The notes below the pieces were generated by a model. The model did no database searches. It worked only from the letters and a program-made list of their open reading frames with translations, and was not told where the DNA came from. The position numbers were made by a program, and so were the translations under genes. Shown here piece after piece: positions 10,152 through 18,428 of a stretch of 64,000 nucleotides of DNA (position 1 is the first letter of the stretch; every line of letters starts with the position of its first letter). The stretch lies in assembly GCF_022374935.2 (NCBI RefSeq), contig NZ_CP092430.2:1674001-1738000 (forward strand), read 5' to 3'. This DNA comes from Mycolicibacter virginiensis. Its GTDB lineage: Bacteria; Actinomycetota; Actinomycetes; Mycobacteriales; Mycobacteriaceae.

Positions 10152-11270
10152 CTACAGCTTGGCCAGATCGTAGCTGCTCAGGTTGTCGATGAGCACGTGC
10201 AGCTGATCCTGCGACGATCCCAGGGTGTGGTCGATCGCGGTGAGGCGGGCCGCAAGGTGGCCGACCGGGTACTCCCAGGTCACCCCGATCCCGCCGTGCA
10301 ACTGGATGGCCTCCTGAGCGATGTGGCGCCCGGACCGGCCGATCTGCAGCTTGGCGCGCGCCGCGATCACCGGGTCGTAGTTGCCGTCGGCGAGCGACAT
10401 CGCCGCGTACATGCTCATGCTGCGGGCCAACTCCAGCGACACGTACATGTCGGCCGCGCGCTGCGTCAGGGTCTGGAAGGTGTTCAGCGTGACCCCGAAC
10501 TGCTTGCGTGTTTTGAGGTAGTCGGTGGTCAGCCGCAGAGCCTCTTCCATCGCGCCGACAGCCTCGGCGCACAGCGCCGAGGAGATGCGGATGACGGCGC
10601 GCTCGATGGCGGCCGAGGCGTCGGTCGCCTCACCCAGCGCGGTGGCCGGGGCATCGGCGAAGTCGACCTGGGACCCGCGCTGGCCGTCGAAGGTCCGGTA
10701 GGGGGCACGGGTCACGCCGTCGGCGCTTGCCTCGACCAGGAACAGCCCGGTCCCGCCGTCGGGCAACGCAGCGCTGACTACGAATGTGTCGGCGCGATCC
10801 CCGGTCAGCACCGGGTTCTTACGTCCGTTCAGCTGCCACGAATCGCCTTGCGGCGCAGCCGTGGTCGCCAACTTGCCTGCGGTTCCCCGCATGCCCGGCT
10901 CGGTGTGGGCGAACGCCAGAATCCGCTCGCCTTCGGCGACGGCGTCAAGCAGCGCGCGCTGCTCGGCGGTGCCGCGCTCGGCGATCAGCGCGCCCGGCCC
11001 GAGTGCCCCGTGTACGACGGGTTCCGGCGCCACCCGCCGGCCGATCTCGGTCAGCACCACCATGATCTCCAGCGGGCCGGATTCCTGCGGGTCGAAACCC
11101 AGACCGAGAATTCCGATGTCCGCCAGTTGCTTCCACACCTCGGGGTTGAATCCGGGGTCGGCCTCGATGACTTTGTTGCGGGTCTCGGTGTCATAACCCG
11201 ACAACATCGAACGGGTGGTGTCGCGCAGCAGAACCTGCTCGTCGCTGAGTTGGAAGTCCATAGCTGTCAT
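10152..11270 (-). CDS. acyl-CoA dehydrogenase, probable catalytic-Glu subunit
   Basis: 372-aa FadE-type flavoprotein. The C-terminal region reads QLHGGIGVTWEYPVGHLAAR, with a glutamate at the position of the catalytic base. The mid-protein FAD-binding region (FAHTEPGMRG) is shorter than in the partner protein. It begins 6 nt after the adjacent fadE stop, with a good AGGAGG site before ATG 11270. In mycobacteria such pairs form alpha2beta2 acyl-CoA dehydrogenases, often for steroid or branched substrates, so this is probably one half of a heteromer. Substrate not predictable. Confidence 0.85.
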   Translation of the reverse strand: MTAMDFQLSDEQVLLRDTTRSMLSGYDTETRNKVIEADPGFNPEVWKQLADIGILGLGFDPQESGPLEIMVVLTEIGRRVAPEPVVHGALGPGALIAERGTAEQRALLDAVAEGERILAFAHTEPGMRGTAGKLATTAAPQGDSWQLNGRKNPVLTGDRADTFVVSAALPDGGTGLFLVEASADGVTRAPYRTFDGQRGSQVDFADAPATALGEATDASAAIERAVIRISSALCAEAVGAMEEALRLTTDYLKTRKQFGVTLNTFQTLTQRAADMYVSLELARSMSMYAAMSLADGNYDPVIAARAKLQIGRSGRHIAQEAIQLHGGIGVTWEYPVGHLAARLTAIDHTLGSSQDQLHVLIDNLSSYDLAKL

Positions 11271-11275
11271 GCCTC

Positions 11276-12436
11276 CTAAAGGCCGAGAATGGTCGACGCG
11301 ATGATGGTGCGCTGCACCTCGTTGCTGCCGCCGTAGATCGAGGTCTTGCGGTAGTTCAGATACGTCGGTGCTGCGTCCTGCGCCCAGGACGGCGTTGCGA
11401 TGCCGTCGCCTGCCTCGAAGGGCAGAACATCGGGACCGGCCAGCTCCACGAACAGCTCGGTGGCGGCCTGCTGCAGCTGGCTGCCCTGCAGCTTGAGCAC
11501 CGACGACGCCGGATTCGGCTTGCCGTCGGCGGAGTCGCTCGACACCCGCATCTGGGTGAGCTCGAGCGCCAGCAGGTCGTTCTCGAGTTCGGCGACCCGG
11601 GCGGCGAACAACGGATCGTCGAGCGCCCCCAACGCCTTGGCGCGCTGCTTGAGTTCGGCGACACGCACCTTGGTACGGGTCACCCCGGCGATGCCGGTGC
11701 GCTCGTTGCCCAGCAGGAACTTCGCGTAGGTCCAGCCGTGGTTCTCCTCACCGACCAGCTGATCGGCGGGCACCCGCACGTCGGAGAAGAACACCTCGTT
11801 GACCTCGTAGCCGCCGTCGATCAGCTTGATCGGCCGCATGGTGACACCCGGTGTGTCGACCCGGAACAGCAGGAAGGAGATGCCGGCCTGCTTCTTGGGG
11901 GCCTGCGGGTCGGTGCGCACCAGGCAGAAGATCCAGTCCGCGTACTGGCCGAGCGTGGTCCAGGTCTTCTGCCCGTTAACGATGTAGCTGTCACCGTCGC
12001 GCACCGCCGTGGTGCGCAGGCTTGCCAGGTCGGAGCCGGCCTCAGGCTCGGAGAAGCCCTGGCACCACCAGATGTCCAGGTTGGCGGTGGCGGGCAGGAA
12101 GCGTTCCTTGATCGCCTGGGAACCGAACTCCGCGATCACCGGGCCGACCATCTTGGCGTTGAAGGTCAGCGGTTCGGGCACCGAGGCCAGCTGCATCTCG
12201 TCGTGCCAGATCTGGTGCTGGGTCAGCGTCCAGTCCTTGCCGCCCCACTCGACCGGCCAGTTCGGTACCGCCAGGCCGTTGGCGTTGAGGATGCGCTGGG
12301 TGGTGACGATGTCGTCGGGAAAGTTCGAATGGCCCAACCGGCTGCGTTCGCGAATGTCAGCCGGGATCTCGGTGGTGAAGAAGGTCCGCATTTCGTCGCG
12401 GAACGCTGCCTCCTCCGCGCTCAGTGCCAGTCTCAC
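11276..12436 (-). CDS. acyl-CoA dehydrogenase, probable non-catalytic partner
   Basis: 386-aa FadE-type protein with the FAD/substrate segments WWCQGFSEPEAGSDL and VNGQKTWTTLGQYAD and the C-terminal FAD motif YGGSNEVQRTIIA. I see no glutamate at the usual catalytic position near the C-terminus, where the partner has GVTWEYP. The complementary motif pattern and the 5-bp gap to the downstream fadE suggest a heterotetramer like the FadE pairs of cholesterol side-chain degradation. The start is an ATG with GGGAGGT upstream. Confidence 0.86.
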   Translation of the reverse strand: MRLALSAEEAAFRDEMRTFFTTEIPADIRERSRLGHSNFPDDIVTTQRILNANGLAVPNWPVEWGGKDWTLTQHQIWHDEMQLASVPEPLTFNAKMVGPVIAEFGSQAIKERFLPATANLDIWWCQGFSEPEAGSDLASLRTTAVRDGDSYIVNGQKTWTTLGQYADWIFCLVRTDPQAPKKQAGISFLLFRVDTPGVTMRPIKLIDGGYEVNEVFFSDVRVPADQLVGEENHGWTYAKFLLGNERTGIAGVTRTKVRVAELKQRAKALGALDDPLFAARVAELENDLLALELTQMRVSSDSADGKPNPASSVLKLQGSQLQQAATELFVELAGPDVLPFEAGDGIATPSWAQDAAPTYLNYRKTSIYGGSNEVQRTIIASTILGL

Positions 12437-12545
12437 GTCGACCTCCCGGTTGGTTGGGTGAACTCACGGTTGGTATGCACCCTAATCGTCACTTCTGCGG
12501 CCGTTCGGGGGAGGGCTTACCGTGCGCTTTTGTAGGCTGGACCTC

Positions 12546-13082
12546 ATGAGACGGTGGGTCGTCGCGCTCTGTGTCCTGGTCTTGTCTCTCGTTTCGTGCT
12601 CGGCAGAGACCGCAGAGCAGGCCAAGTCGGACTCATCGCCGGGGGCTCGGCAGACACCGGCCCCGCGACCGGCCGCGCACATCGGCCAGACGCTGGACCT
12701 GATGCGCATCGGCGGGCAGAAGATCGCCGTGACGTTGACGGAGGTCATCGCACCGGCGACCGTCCCCAACGGCTGGGGCACGGCCGGCAAGACCTACCTC
12801 GCGACCAAGCTGCGGATCGAGAACGCCGGCACCACGACCATCGTCGGCAACACCAACAGCGACGTCACGGTGGTGGGTTCCGACGACCAGAACTACCCGG
12901 CCGATTTCGCCACCGTGACCGAGTGCAAGGACTTCGCCTACGGCTGGTTCCTGATCCCCGCCGGGTCGTCGAACACCGGCTGCGTCGTCTTCGCGCTGCC
13001 TACCGGGGTCACAGCGACGAAGGTCCGCTATGCGCCGTCGTCGGGGATCTCGCAAGACGTGGGGGAGTGGCTGAACCCGTAA
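12546..13082 (+). CDS. DUF4352-type Ig-like lipoprotein
   Basis: 178-aa predicted lipoprotein. The signal peptide ends in the lipobox LSLVSC (Cys about residue 18), followed by a Pro/Ala linker. The C-terminal beta-sandwich shows the DUF4352 pattern: a GQTLDLMRIGGQKIAVTLTE start, a TYLATKLRIENAG strand and a PAGSSNTGCVVFALP end. I chose the ATG at 12546 over one 8 codons upstream because it gives a compact signal peptide with Arg-Arg after Met. The gene is divergent from the fadE pair. Function unknown. Confidence 0.8.
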   Translation: MRRWVVALCVLVLSLVSCSAETAEQAKSDSSPGARQTPAPRPAAHIGQTLDLMRIGGQKIAVTLTEVIAPATVPNGWGTAGKTYLATKLRIENAGTTTIVGNTNSDVTVVGSDDQNYPADFATVTECKDFAYGWFLIPAGSSNTGCVVFALPTGVTATKVRYAPSSGISQDVGEWLNP

Positions 13083-13199
13083 CCGCGGTGACGGCTAGCG
13101 TCGCAGCAGGTTGCGCACAGTCCGGGGTTGATCCACAGACCGGCTGGGATCGTGCCGTGAACGGACCGGGTTGACGGTGTCGGCGCCTACCGTCGGCGC

Positions 13200-14051
13200 A
13201 TGGCACCAGAACTACCCGGCGAGCGGTTGCAGCGTCGACTAGGCCTGCTCCCGGAACCCGACCGTAGCGAGCACACCTCCGACGCAGACGGCGAGGATGA
13301 CCCGAATTCGTTGCTGCCGCATTGGCTTCCGGACGGCGCAGCCGACGCGGGCTGGCTCGCCAAAGTGCGCGCCGACCCGGGCAAAGCCGGTGCGATCGCC
13401 TTGGCGGTGATCGCTGCGGTGGCGGTGCTCATCACGGTTTTCACCGTGCTGCGTGATCAGCCTGCTCCGGTGCTGAGTGCGAAACTGCCACCGGTGGAGA
13501 TGGTTTCGACGGCCAGTCCGCGCACCGACGAAACGGCCGCCGGCTCTCCGAAGCCGCCGGCCGATCAGGTTGTGGTCAGCGTGGTCGGCCTGGTGCACAA
13601 GCCGGGTCTGGCGACGTTGTCGCCCGGATCGCGCATCGCCGATGCGCTGACCGCGGCCGGCGGAGCCCTCGACGGTGCGGATACGGTCGGGCTGAATCTG
13701 GCCCGGCCCTTAGTCGATGGCGAACAGATCGTGGTCGGTCTGGCGCCACCGGCGGGGCCGCCGGTGCTGGGCAGTTCGGTGGGTGCCGTCTCACCGGTGC
13801 CGGAAACACCCCGCACCAGCACCGCCCCAACCGGTCCAGAGCCCAAACATGAACCGGGCGAGCCGGTGAACCTCAACACCGCGACAGTCGAGCAGCTCGA
13901 CGCACTGCCCGGGGTGGGGCCGGTGACCGCGGCGGCGATCGTGGCTTGGCGCGACAGCCACGGGAAGTTCACCCGCGTCGATCAGCTCGGCGACGTCGAC
14001 GGAATCGGCCCGGCACGCCTGGAGAAGTTGCGTGCCCTGGTTCGTGTCTGA
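13200..14051 (+). CDS. comEA: competence-type DNA-binding protein ComEA
   Basis: 283-aa membrane-anchored DNA-binding protein. Order of parts: an acidic cytoplasmic N-terminus, one transmembrane helix (about residues 62-81, AGAIALAVIAAVAVLITVF), an SLBB domain (VVVSVVGLVHKPGLATLSPG), a proline-rich linker, and a C-terminal helix-hairpin-helix domain (VNLNTATVEQLDALPGVGPV). In competent bacteria ComEA binds incoming double-stranded DNA and passes it to ComEC. Its stop is 2 nt from the comEC GTG, so comEA-comEC-holA was one operon before the element inserted. Confidence 0.93.
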   Translation: MAPELPGERLQRRLGLLPEPDRSEHTSDADGEDDPNSLLPHWLPDGAADAGWLAKVRADPGKAGAIALAVIAAVAVLITVFTVLRDQPAPVLSAKLPPVEMVSTASPRTDETAAGSPKPPADQVVVSVVGLVHKPGLATLSPGSRIADALTAAGGALDGADTVGLNLARPLVDGEQIVVGLAPPAGPPVLGSSVGAVSPVPETPRTSTAPTGPEPKHEPGEPVNLNTATVEQLDALPGVGPVTAAAIVAWRDSHGKFTRVDQLGDVDGIGPARLEKLRALVRV

Positions 14052-14728
14052 GCGTGACGTCGCCAGCGGCCGAACCGGTGCCGGCGGCCCGCCTCGACGT
14101 TCGGCTGGTGCCGGCGGCGGTGATGGGCTGGCTGGTCACCGCGGCCGGCATTCAGTGGCAGATCGGCGGCGTGCTGGCGGTGCTGTGTGCCCTGCTGGCT
14201 GTGGCCGCCGGCGTGCTGTGTTGGTACGCCGGACTGCGGCGGCGCCCCGGCTGGCGGCTGGTGGGTGCGGCGGTTGCCGCGGCATCGATGGCGGGGGCGG
14301 GCTTCGGATGGGCCGTTGCGCTGCGTACCGCCTCCGTCGAGCGCCACCCGATCGCCGCGCTGTACGGCACGACCGCGGTGGTGACGGTCACCCCGAGTGA
14401 GAGCCCACTGCCCGCCGGCGCCCGGCGGGTGATGTTCCGGGCCACCTTGCAGCGCCTCGACGACGTCGTCGCTTCCGGCCGGGTGCTGGTGTTCGCCTCC
14501 GGCGTCGAATTCGGCGAGGTGATGGTCGGCCAGTCGATGGCGTTCCGCGCCAAGGTCGCCCGCCCGGCCCGGCGGGATCTGTCGGTAGCTGTGCTCACCG
14601 CCAGCGATGCTCCGGTGCGCGGGCAACCCGGACCCGTCGCGCGGGCAGCACATCGGGTTCGGGCCCGGTTCGCGGCGGCCGCCATGCAAGTGCTGCCCGA
14701 CGAGCAGGCCCGGATGCTGCCCGCATTG

Positions 14729-14757
14729 GTGCTCGGTGATACCTCATCTAGTAGGTT
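14729..14757. other. attL
   Basis: The left junction consists of the bacterial half GTGCTCGGTGAT, the dinucleotide AC at 14741-14742, then the phage half CTCATCTAGTAGGTT. The phage half is the near-inverse of the phage half at attR, as expected for a serine-integrase site. Confidence 0.85.
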
Positions 14758-14762
14758 ACAGC

Positions 14763-14774
14763 TACACTCCGGCT
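14763..14774 (+). promoter_or_regulatory. leaderless integrase promoter (-10)
   Basis: TACACT (14763-14768) fits the mycobacterial -10 pattern TANNNT and sits 6 nt before the integrase ATG at 14775, with no ribosome binding site. This is the geometry of a leaderless mRNA. The matching -35 region would fall on the attachment-site core near 14740-14746. Confidence 0.55.
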
Positions 14775-16400
14775 ATGTCCAGTAGGGAGCCAAGATTGCG
14801 AGTCCTCGGCAGGGTCCGGTTATCGAGATCGACCGAAGAATCTACCAGCGTTGAGCGGCAGCGTGAGGCCATCGAACAGTGGGCCTCGCTGCAAGGACAC
14901 GAAATCATCGGATGGGCTGAAGACCTCGACATATCCGGCGGGATGGACCCGTTCACCACACCCGGACTAGGACCGTGGCTCACCGATGAACACCTACATC
15001 AGTGGGACGTACTCGCAGCTTGGAAGCTCGACCGCATCAGCCGCCAAGCTATCCCGATGGGGAAGTTGTTCGGCTGGCTACAAGAGCACCAGAAGACCCT
15101 CATCTGCACCGCCGACTCTATCGACCTGTCCACGCCGATGGGCCGGCTTATCGCCTACGTCATCGCCACCATCGCTGAGGGCGAGCTAGAAGCTATCCGA
15201 GAGCGCACCTCGGGAAGTCAACTAAAAATCAGACAACTCGGACGCTGGCACGGTGGCAAACCCGCGTACGGCCTTCACGCGGTAGAGCGTGCTGGCGGCG
15301 GGTACGAGCTACAGGTGGACCGAGCCGCGGCCGAGGTAATCAACCGGATAGCAGACATGCTGCTGGAAGGTTCCCCCATCGGCCAGATAGCGGACAGGTT
15401 GAATCAAGACGGAACACCCACACCGACAGACCACTACCGGAGTTTGAAGGGTAAACCTGGTAAACGGACCCGGTGGGCCACACCAGCAATCCGATCAATG
15501 TTACGGAACCCGGCGCTAATCGGGCAGCGCGTCCATGTAAACCATGCCCGTGAATGCACATCGGACGGCGGAGCATGGTGCAAACGGAATTGCCCACCGC
15601 CGGAAACAGTCCGAGGGGACGACGGGTTACCGATCAAATTCTCCGAATCGGTAATGCCCGACAGTAAATGGCATCAGGTGCAACAGCGGTTAGACCAGAT
15701 TGCAGGACTACAACGCAGCCCTAGGCAAGCGGGAGCGTCGGCGCTATCGGGGATCGTATTCTGCGGAGCACCTACACCGGGCGGTGGAATATGCGGTGCC
15801 ACACTCCACAAATCCCGCGTCACCAGCAGGGGAGTGACCCACGATTACTACAAATGCCCGCGAACAACAGCGCGGGAAGCGATCAGGCTTGATATACCAC
15901 GGTGCATTAGCTCATCCATACCAGCGGATTACCTCGAAGAATTAACCGAACAACGCTTCCTAGAGGAGGTGGGACACCTCAAAATTATCGAAAAAGTTTG
16001 GATCGAGGGGGACGGTCGAGACGAGCAACTACAAGCAGCGCGTGACGGCATAGAAGAGCTAGCAAAAGCTGCGGGTAGAGCTAAATCCGACACAGCACGG
16101 GAACTACTACAGCGACAAATAGCTAACTTAGATGAACAATTAGCAGAGCTGGAATCCGCACCGACTCGTAAGGCAGGTTGGGAGCACCGGGAAACACCAA
16201 CAACGTACACCGAGGCATGGAACTCAGGAGACACCGACGAGCGCCGAGAACTACTACGCAAATCAGGGATTCGCGTAGAGGCATACCGGAGGATCGGAAC
16301 TAACTCTTACCAATTCAGTCTAGAAGCCCCGCAAGATATGGTTGAAAGATTCAACCACGGAATAAGCCAAACCGATCCAGGCGATATAGCTGTGCGCTGA
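14775..16400 (+). CDS. int: large serine recombinase (integrase), Bxb1-like
   Basis: 541-aa site-specific recombinase. The resolvase catalytic domain starts VRLSRSTEESTSVERQ, with the likely nucleophile Ser17, and continues through AEDLDISGGMDPF and AAWKLDRISRQ, very close in pattern to Bxb1 integrase. A recombinase domain follows, then a zinc ribbon (Cys in FCGAP and GICGA, later YKCP and PRC), a coiled-coil region (about 430-480) and a C-terminal tail. It would catalyse attP x attB insertion into comEC; excision would need a directionality factor not identified here. The ATG at 14775 lies inside the end of the truncated comEC frame. Confidence 0.95.
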   Translation: MSSREPRLRVLGRVRLSRSTEESTSVERQREAIEQWASLQGHEIIGWAEDLDISGGMDPFTTPGLGPWLTDEHLHQWDVLAAWKLDRISRQAIPMGKLFGWLQEHQKTLICTADSIDLSTPMGRLIAYVIATIAEGELEAIRERTSGSQLKIRQLGRWHGGKPAYGLHAVERAGGGYELQVDRAAAEVINRIADMLLEGSPIGQIADRLNQDGTPTPTDHYRSLKGKPGKRTRWATPAIRSMLRNPALIGQRVHVNHARECTSDGGAWCKRNCPPPETVRGDDGLPIKFSESVMPDSKWHQVQQRLDQIAGLQRSPRQAGASALSGIVFCGAPTPGGGICGATLHKSRVTSRGVTHDYYKCPRTTAREAIRLDIPRCISSSIPADYLEELTEQRFLEEVGHLKIIEKVWIEGDGRDEQLQAARDGIEELAKAAGRAKSDTARELLQRQIANLDEQLAELESAPTRKAGWEHRETPTTYTEAWNSGDTDERRELLRKSGIRVEAYRRIGTNSYQFSLEAPQDMVERFNHGISQTDPGDIAVR

Positions 16401-16401
16401 T

Positions 16402-16581
16402 ACTAAACAATGGACGAACCACAACTACGAACTTGGCGTCAGTTACCGAACGACCCCCGACATTGAATAACTCAGCAGCTTGGTCCCGCGCTTGTGCGGC
16501 TTCGGACGGGTAAGGCAATTTTGCCTTACCCATTTGTTGCCGTCGTTTCGCTTGCTCCGCGTAGATCCGCTCGTACTCCAC
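16402..16581 (-). pseudogene. possible remnant of a replication/partition-type protein
   Basis: The leftward frame from ATG 16581 reads MEYERIYAEQAKRRQQMGKA, then RDQAAELFNVGGRSVTDAKF. The pattern resembles the helical region of phage and plasmid proteins of the ParB/methyltransferase-adjacent type (RDxAAELFNVSxRSVxDAK). After this the frame runs without recognisable pattern into the 3' end of the integrase gene, so only a fragment of an older gene seems to survive. It spans the palindrome at 16508-16531. Confidence 0.35.
16508..16531. repeat. 24-bp palindrome, 11-2-11
   Basis: GGGTAAGGCAA, a TT spacer, then TTGCCTTACCC: perfect 11-bp arms. It is 107 bp after the integrase stop. It could be an operator or a hairpin; there is no T-tract on the rightward strand. 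Confidence 0.7.
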
Positions 16582-16731
16582 AGCTGCTAGGCAATCGAAG
16601 ATTGCCGGCGCTCAAGCGCGGACTCCGGTGGAGCCCAGCGCCACAGCAGCACGTTGGCTGCCGATGCTCCAGCAGATCGGGATTAGTGAGGCTGAAGCCA
16701 GTAGGCTGCGCCCCATTGCCGCCAAGGTCTC

Positions 16732-16755
16732 AAACCTTCCAAGTTTGGAAGGTTT
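16732..16755. repeat. second 24-bp palindrome, 11-2-11
   Basis: AAACCTTCCAA, a GT spacer, then TTGGAAGGTTT. It has the same 11-2-11 layout as the palindrome 224 bp to the left but a different sequence. It lies 41 bp upstream of the -10 of the gene at 16809, a reasonable place for a repressor operator. A short frame (16628-16822) crosses it, but I see no support for that frame being coding. Confidence 0.65.
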
Positions 16756-16796
16756 GCCGACATCGGTATCCGCCCTTCAGGCTACACCTAATCGGC

Positions 16797-16808
16797 TAAC
16801 CTCAAGAC
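16797..16808 (+). promoter_or_regulatory. leaderless promoter (-10) of the 82-aa gene
   Basis: TAACCT fits TANNNT and is followed by 6 nt (CAAGAC) and the ATG at 16809, with no ribosome binding site. The layout is the same as for the integrase. Confidence 0.5.
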
Positions 16809-17057
16809 ATGGACGATGTTAATGATTGGCCGACGACAGTTAAAGATATACCAGACGCTACAGATGCCGACGTGGCGGCAGCACGGATAGTCCAGACATA
16901 CCCAAAGGATGAGCTACCCACCGCCGTAGCTGAATCGCCCGAAGTTCAGCGGCTAGCCGCGATAGGCGGCATACAGCTTCGCAAAAACAAAGACGGGGAA
17001 TCGTACGGATACCGCTGCCAACAAACATCACAACCAGGTGTCTCAGACTTTGAGTAA
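16809..17057 (+). CDS. small acidic element protein, unknown
   Basis: 82-aa protein starting MDDVNDWPTTVKDIPDATDAD. It is acidic and has no transmembrane segment or recognised motif. It probably has a leaderless start (TAACCT 6 nt before the ATG). It converges on the leftward gene ending at 17071, with a 13-bp gap. Codon use is AT-richer than in host genes, as in the rest of the element. Function unknown; its place near int, next to a palindrome, would suit a regulator or excision factor, but nothing in the sequence proves this. Confidence 0.5.
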   Translation: MDDVNDWPTTVKDIPDATDADVAAARIVQTYPKDELPTAVAESPEVQRLAAIGGIQLRKNKDGESYGYRCQQTSQPGVSDFE

Positions 17058-17070
17058 CGAACACCAGAAA

Positions 17071-17304
17071 TCACTTCAACACGGACAGCGCCTTACGGAA
17101 CCAATCAGCAGCACTCAAACCAGCTTGATTCATGATCGGCGTCAAACGCTGGTTGCCGCCGACAACCTGGCTCAGGGCTTGCATGTAATCGTGGAGACCG
17201 TTCGGATAAATCCACTCGTCAAACGATTTCAAGTTATCCGGCAACTCGGTCGCTTTAACCGGCGACCGGCTGCGTCTACGTGTTTTAGGTAAACTACCTG
17301 CCAC
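17071..17304 (-). CDS. small element protein downstream of terminase gene, unknown
   Basis: 77-aa protein with a very basic N-terminus (LPKTRRRSRSPVK) followed by a predicted helical region (KSFDEWIYPNGLHDYMQAL and AADWFRKALSVLK). The start is GTG 17304 with a strong GGGAGGT site 9 nt upstream. It follows the small terminase gene by 58 bp on the same strand, so both may be expressed together. I do not recognise the family. The basic tail suggests contact with nucleic acid. Confidence 0.6.
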   Translation of the reverse strand: MAGSLPKTRRRSRSPVKATELPDNLKSFDEWIYPNGLHDYMQALSQVVGGNQRLTPIMNQAGLSAADWFRKALSVLK

Positions 17305-17362
17305 CGCTAGAACACCTCCCAGGTGTCCGACGCTGCGGCGATTAACAGTTGGTTAATTCGCA

Positions 17363-17656
17363 CTACAATTCCTGTTCTTCAAAGTTGAGGCGAGCCAAAA
17401 GCTGGCTCAACAATCCGCGAGAGAACCTAATCTCACTGCGGAGCGGGTGGATAACGAGTTGGTTGGCGCTGCCTTTGACGCACAACGGCTCGGCAGCAGC
17501 GGCTTTTTCAAACCGCGCGATGTCATCAGCGGTTCTGCAAGCAGACTCTAGGATTGCGATCTTGTGAGGCTCAGCGGTCAAATCAAACTCATCGGTAATG
17601 CGAGTCCACAGATTCGAGCCGGCGGTTTCTAGGCCGCGAGGTTTACGCACAATCAA
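17363..17656 (-). CDS. terS: phage terminase small subunit (P27-like)
   Basis: 97-aa protein with the pattern of actinophage P27-type small terminases: GLETAGSNLWTRITDEFDL, ILESACRTADDIARFEKA, a middle VKGSANQLVIHPL, and a C-terminal LLSQLLARLNF. Small terminases recognise the pac/cos site and hand DNA to the large subunit. No large subunit is encoded here. In phage-inducible chromosomal islands a private small terminase redirects a helper's packaging motor; that role is my inference for this element. It is divergent from the HTH gene at 17858. Confidence 0.68.
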   Translation of the reverse strand: MIVRKPRGLETAGSNLWTRITDEFDLTAEPHKIAILESACRTADDIARFEKAAAAEPLCVKGSANQLVIHPLRSEIRFSRGLLSQLLARLNFEEQEL

Positions 17657-17733
17657 ACCTTTTGGGGAGGTCTAACACCGCGAATTTCAAGCAATTAAGC
17701 ACGGTTTCTCCCATCTTTTAGTTGTGAAAAATG

Positions 17734-17810
17734 GGTAGCGAAAAACTCGCTACCAGCGGGCGCACGGTCGGTTGACCTGCGCCTTTTGCGTCGGCAGCTC
17801 CGAAGCTGCC
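17734..17810. promoter_or_regulatory. two hairpins in the divergent terS/HTH intergenic region
   Basis: First hairpin: GGTAGCGA (17734-17741), loop AAAAC, TCGCTACC (17747-17754), a perfect 8-bp stem. Second hairpin: GGCAGCT (17793-17799), loop CCGA, AGCTGCC (17804-17810). They sit in the 201-bp gap between divergent genes, so they could be operators or leader-RNA structures. The region 17657-17857 holds no gene I can support. Confidence 0.6.
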
Positions 17811-17857
17811 TAGCGGAAATCAGAAAATATCTAGTCGAAAAAATGAAATAGTGCGAA

Positions 17858-18253
17858 GTGGTAGCGGAGCTACTACAGTCCTACGGGATCGAGGTGCTTC
17901 ACTTGAAGCACCTGAGCACAAAACCATCACCATCCACGAGGGCGGTGGTAGAAGTCCTTCGCGGGCACGGGATGTCTACTCGGAACATCGCCGCCGTGAC
18001 TGGAACACATCACTCGACTATTGCCGAAGACGTGGCAACTGTCGGAAATCCGACAGTTGAAAAGGTAATCAGCGAGGACGGCAGGGTCAGACCTGCTAAG
18101 CGTAAGAAATCACCGCCACCCAAGCCGCCCGTTGACGACGATGACGACGAGCTGACCGGAATCGGGCACATCAACGAGCATCAGGTGCTTAGCTGCTCAC
18201 GTGAATATCGAGACGTTGAGAGAACTTGCAGAGCAACACGGTTGGACAGTTGA
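17858..18253 (+). CDS. helix-turn-helix DNA-binding protein
   Basis: 131-aa protein. The middle has an HTH of the kind found in phage RepA/excisionase-like proteins: VVEVLRGHGMSTRNIAAVTG, then THHSTIAEDVA, followed by the typical basic tail (ISEDGRVRPAKRKK), a proline stretch and an acidic DDDDD run. The start is uncertain: GTG 17858 is given, ATG 17971 is the alternative. Its last codons overlap the start of the next gene. It is the best candidate regulator of the element. Confidence 0.62.
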   Translation: MVAELLQSYGIEVLHLKHLSTKPSPSTRAVVEVLRGHGMSTRNIAAVTGTHHSTIAEDVATVGNPTVEKVISEDGRVRPAKRKKSPPPKPPVDDDDDELTGIGHINEHQVLSCSREYRDVERTCRATRLDS

Positions 18254-18428
18254 GCAACGCCCGGACGGATTCGTGGCACATAGAGACCTCGAAACCTTAC
18301 TGGTACGGAACAAGGTGGAACCACTTGTTGCCGTCACAGCGCATATGGCCGTAGACGGTGAGACCCACCCAGCGGGTCTGACGTGCTACGAATCCTACGA
18401 CGATGCTGCGGCACTGCTGACTAGGTAA
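18201..18428 (+). CDS. small element protein, unknown
   Basis: 75-aa soluble protein starting at GTG 18201 (VNIETLRELAEQHGW), with a compact alpha/beta pattern and a TYRESYDDAA-type end (CYESYDDAAALLTR). It overlaps the HTH gene by 53 nt in another frame, so the two are likely coupled. No family recognised. Confidence 0.55.
   Translation: MNIETLRELAEQHGWTVEQRPDGFVAHRDLETLLVRNKVEPLVAVTAHMAVDGETHPAGLTCYESYDDAAALLTR

Larger units (their letters stand above)
14054..14785 (+). pseudogene. comEC: comEC, 5' part, interrupted by integrated element
   Basis: The first ~229 codons of the competence DNA-channel protein ComEC: several transmembrane helices at the N-terminus, an OB-like soluble region, then the start of the channel domain (LPALVLGDTS). 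At 14741 the reading frame passes into the element and ends after a foreign tail (SSRLQLHSGYVQ). The remainder of the gene resumes in frame at 25686. The two parts add up to about 520 residues, close to mycobacterial ComEC, so the gene would be whole after exact excision. It starts at GTG 14054. Without the channel half this product should not work. Confidence 0.93.

Noticed and set aside
17858..18060. Second frame over the HTH gene (17851-18060)
   Set aside because: Arg/Ser-rich translation without pattern; the other frame has a clear HTH and basic tail.
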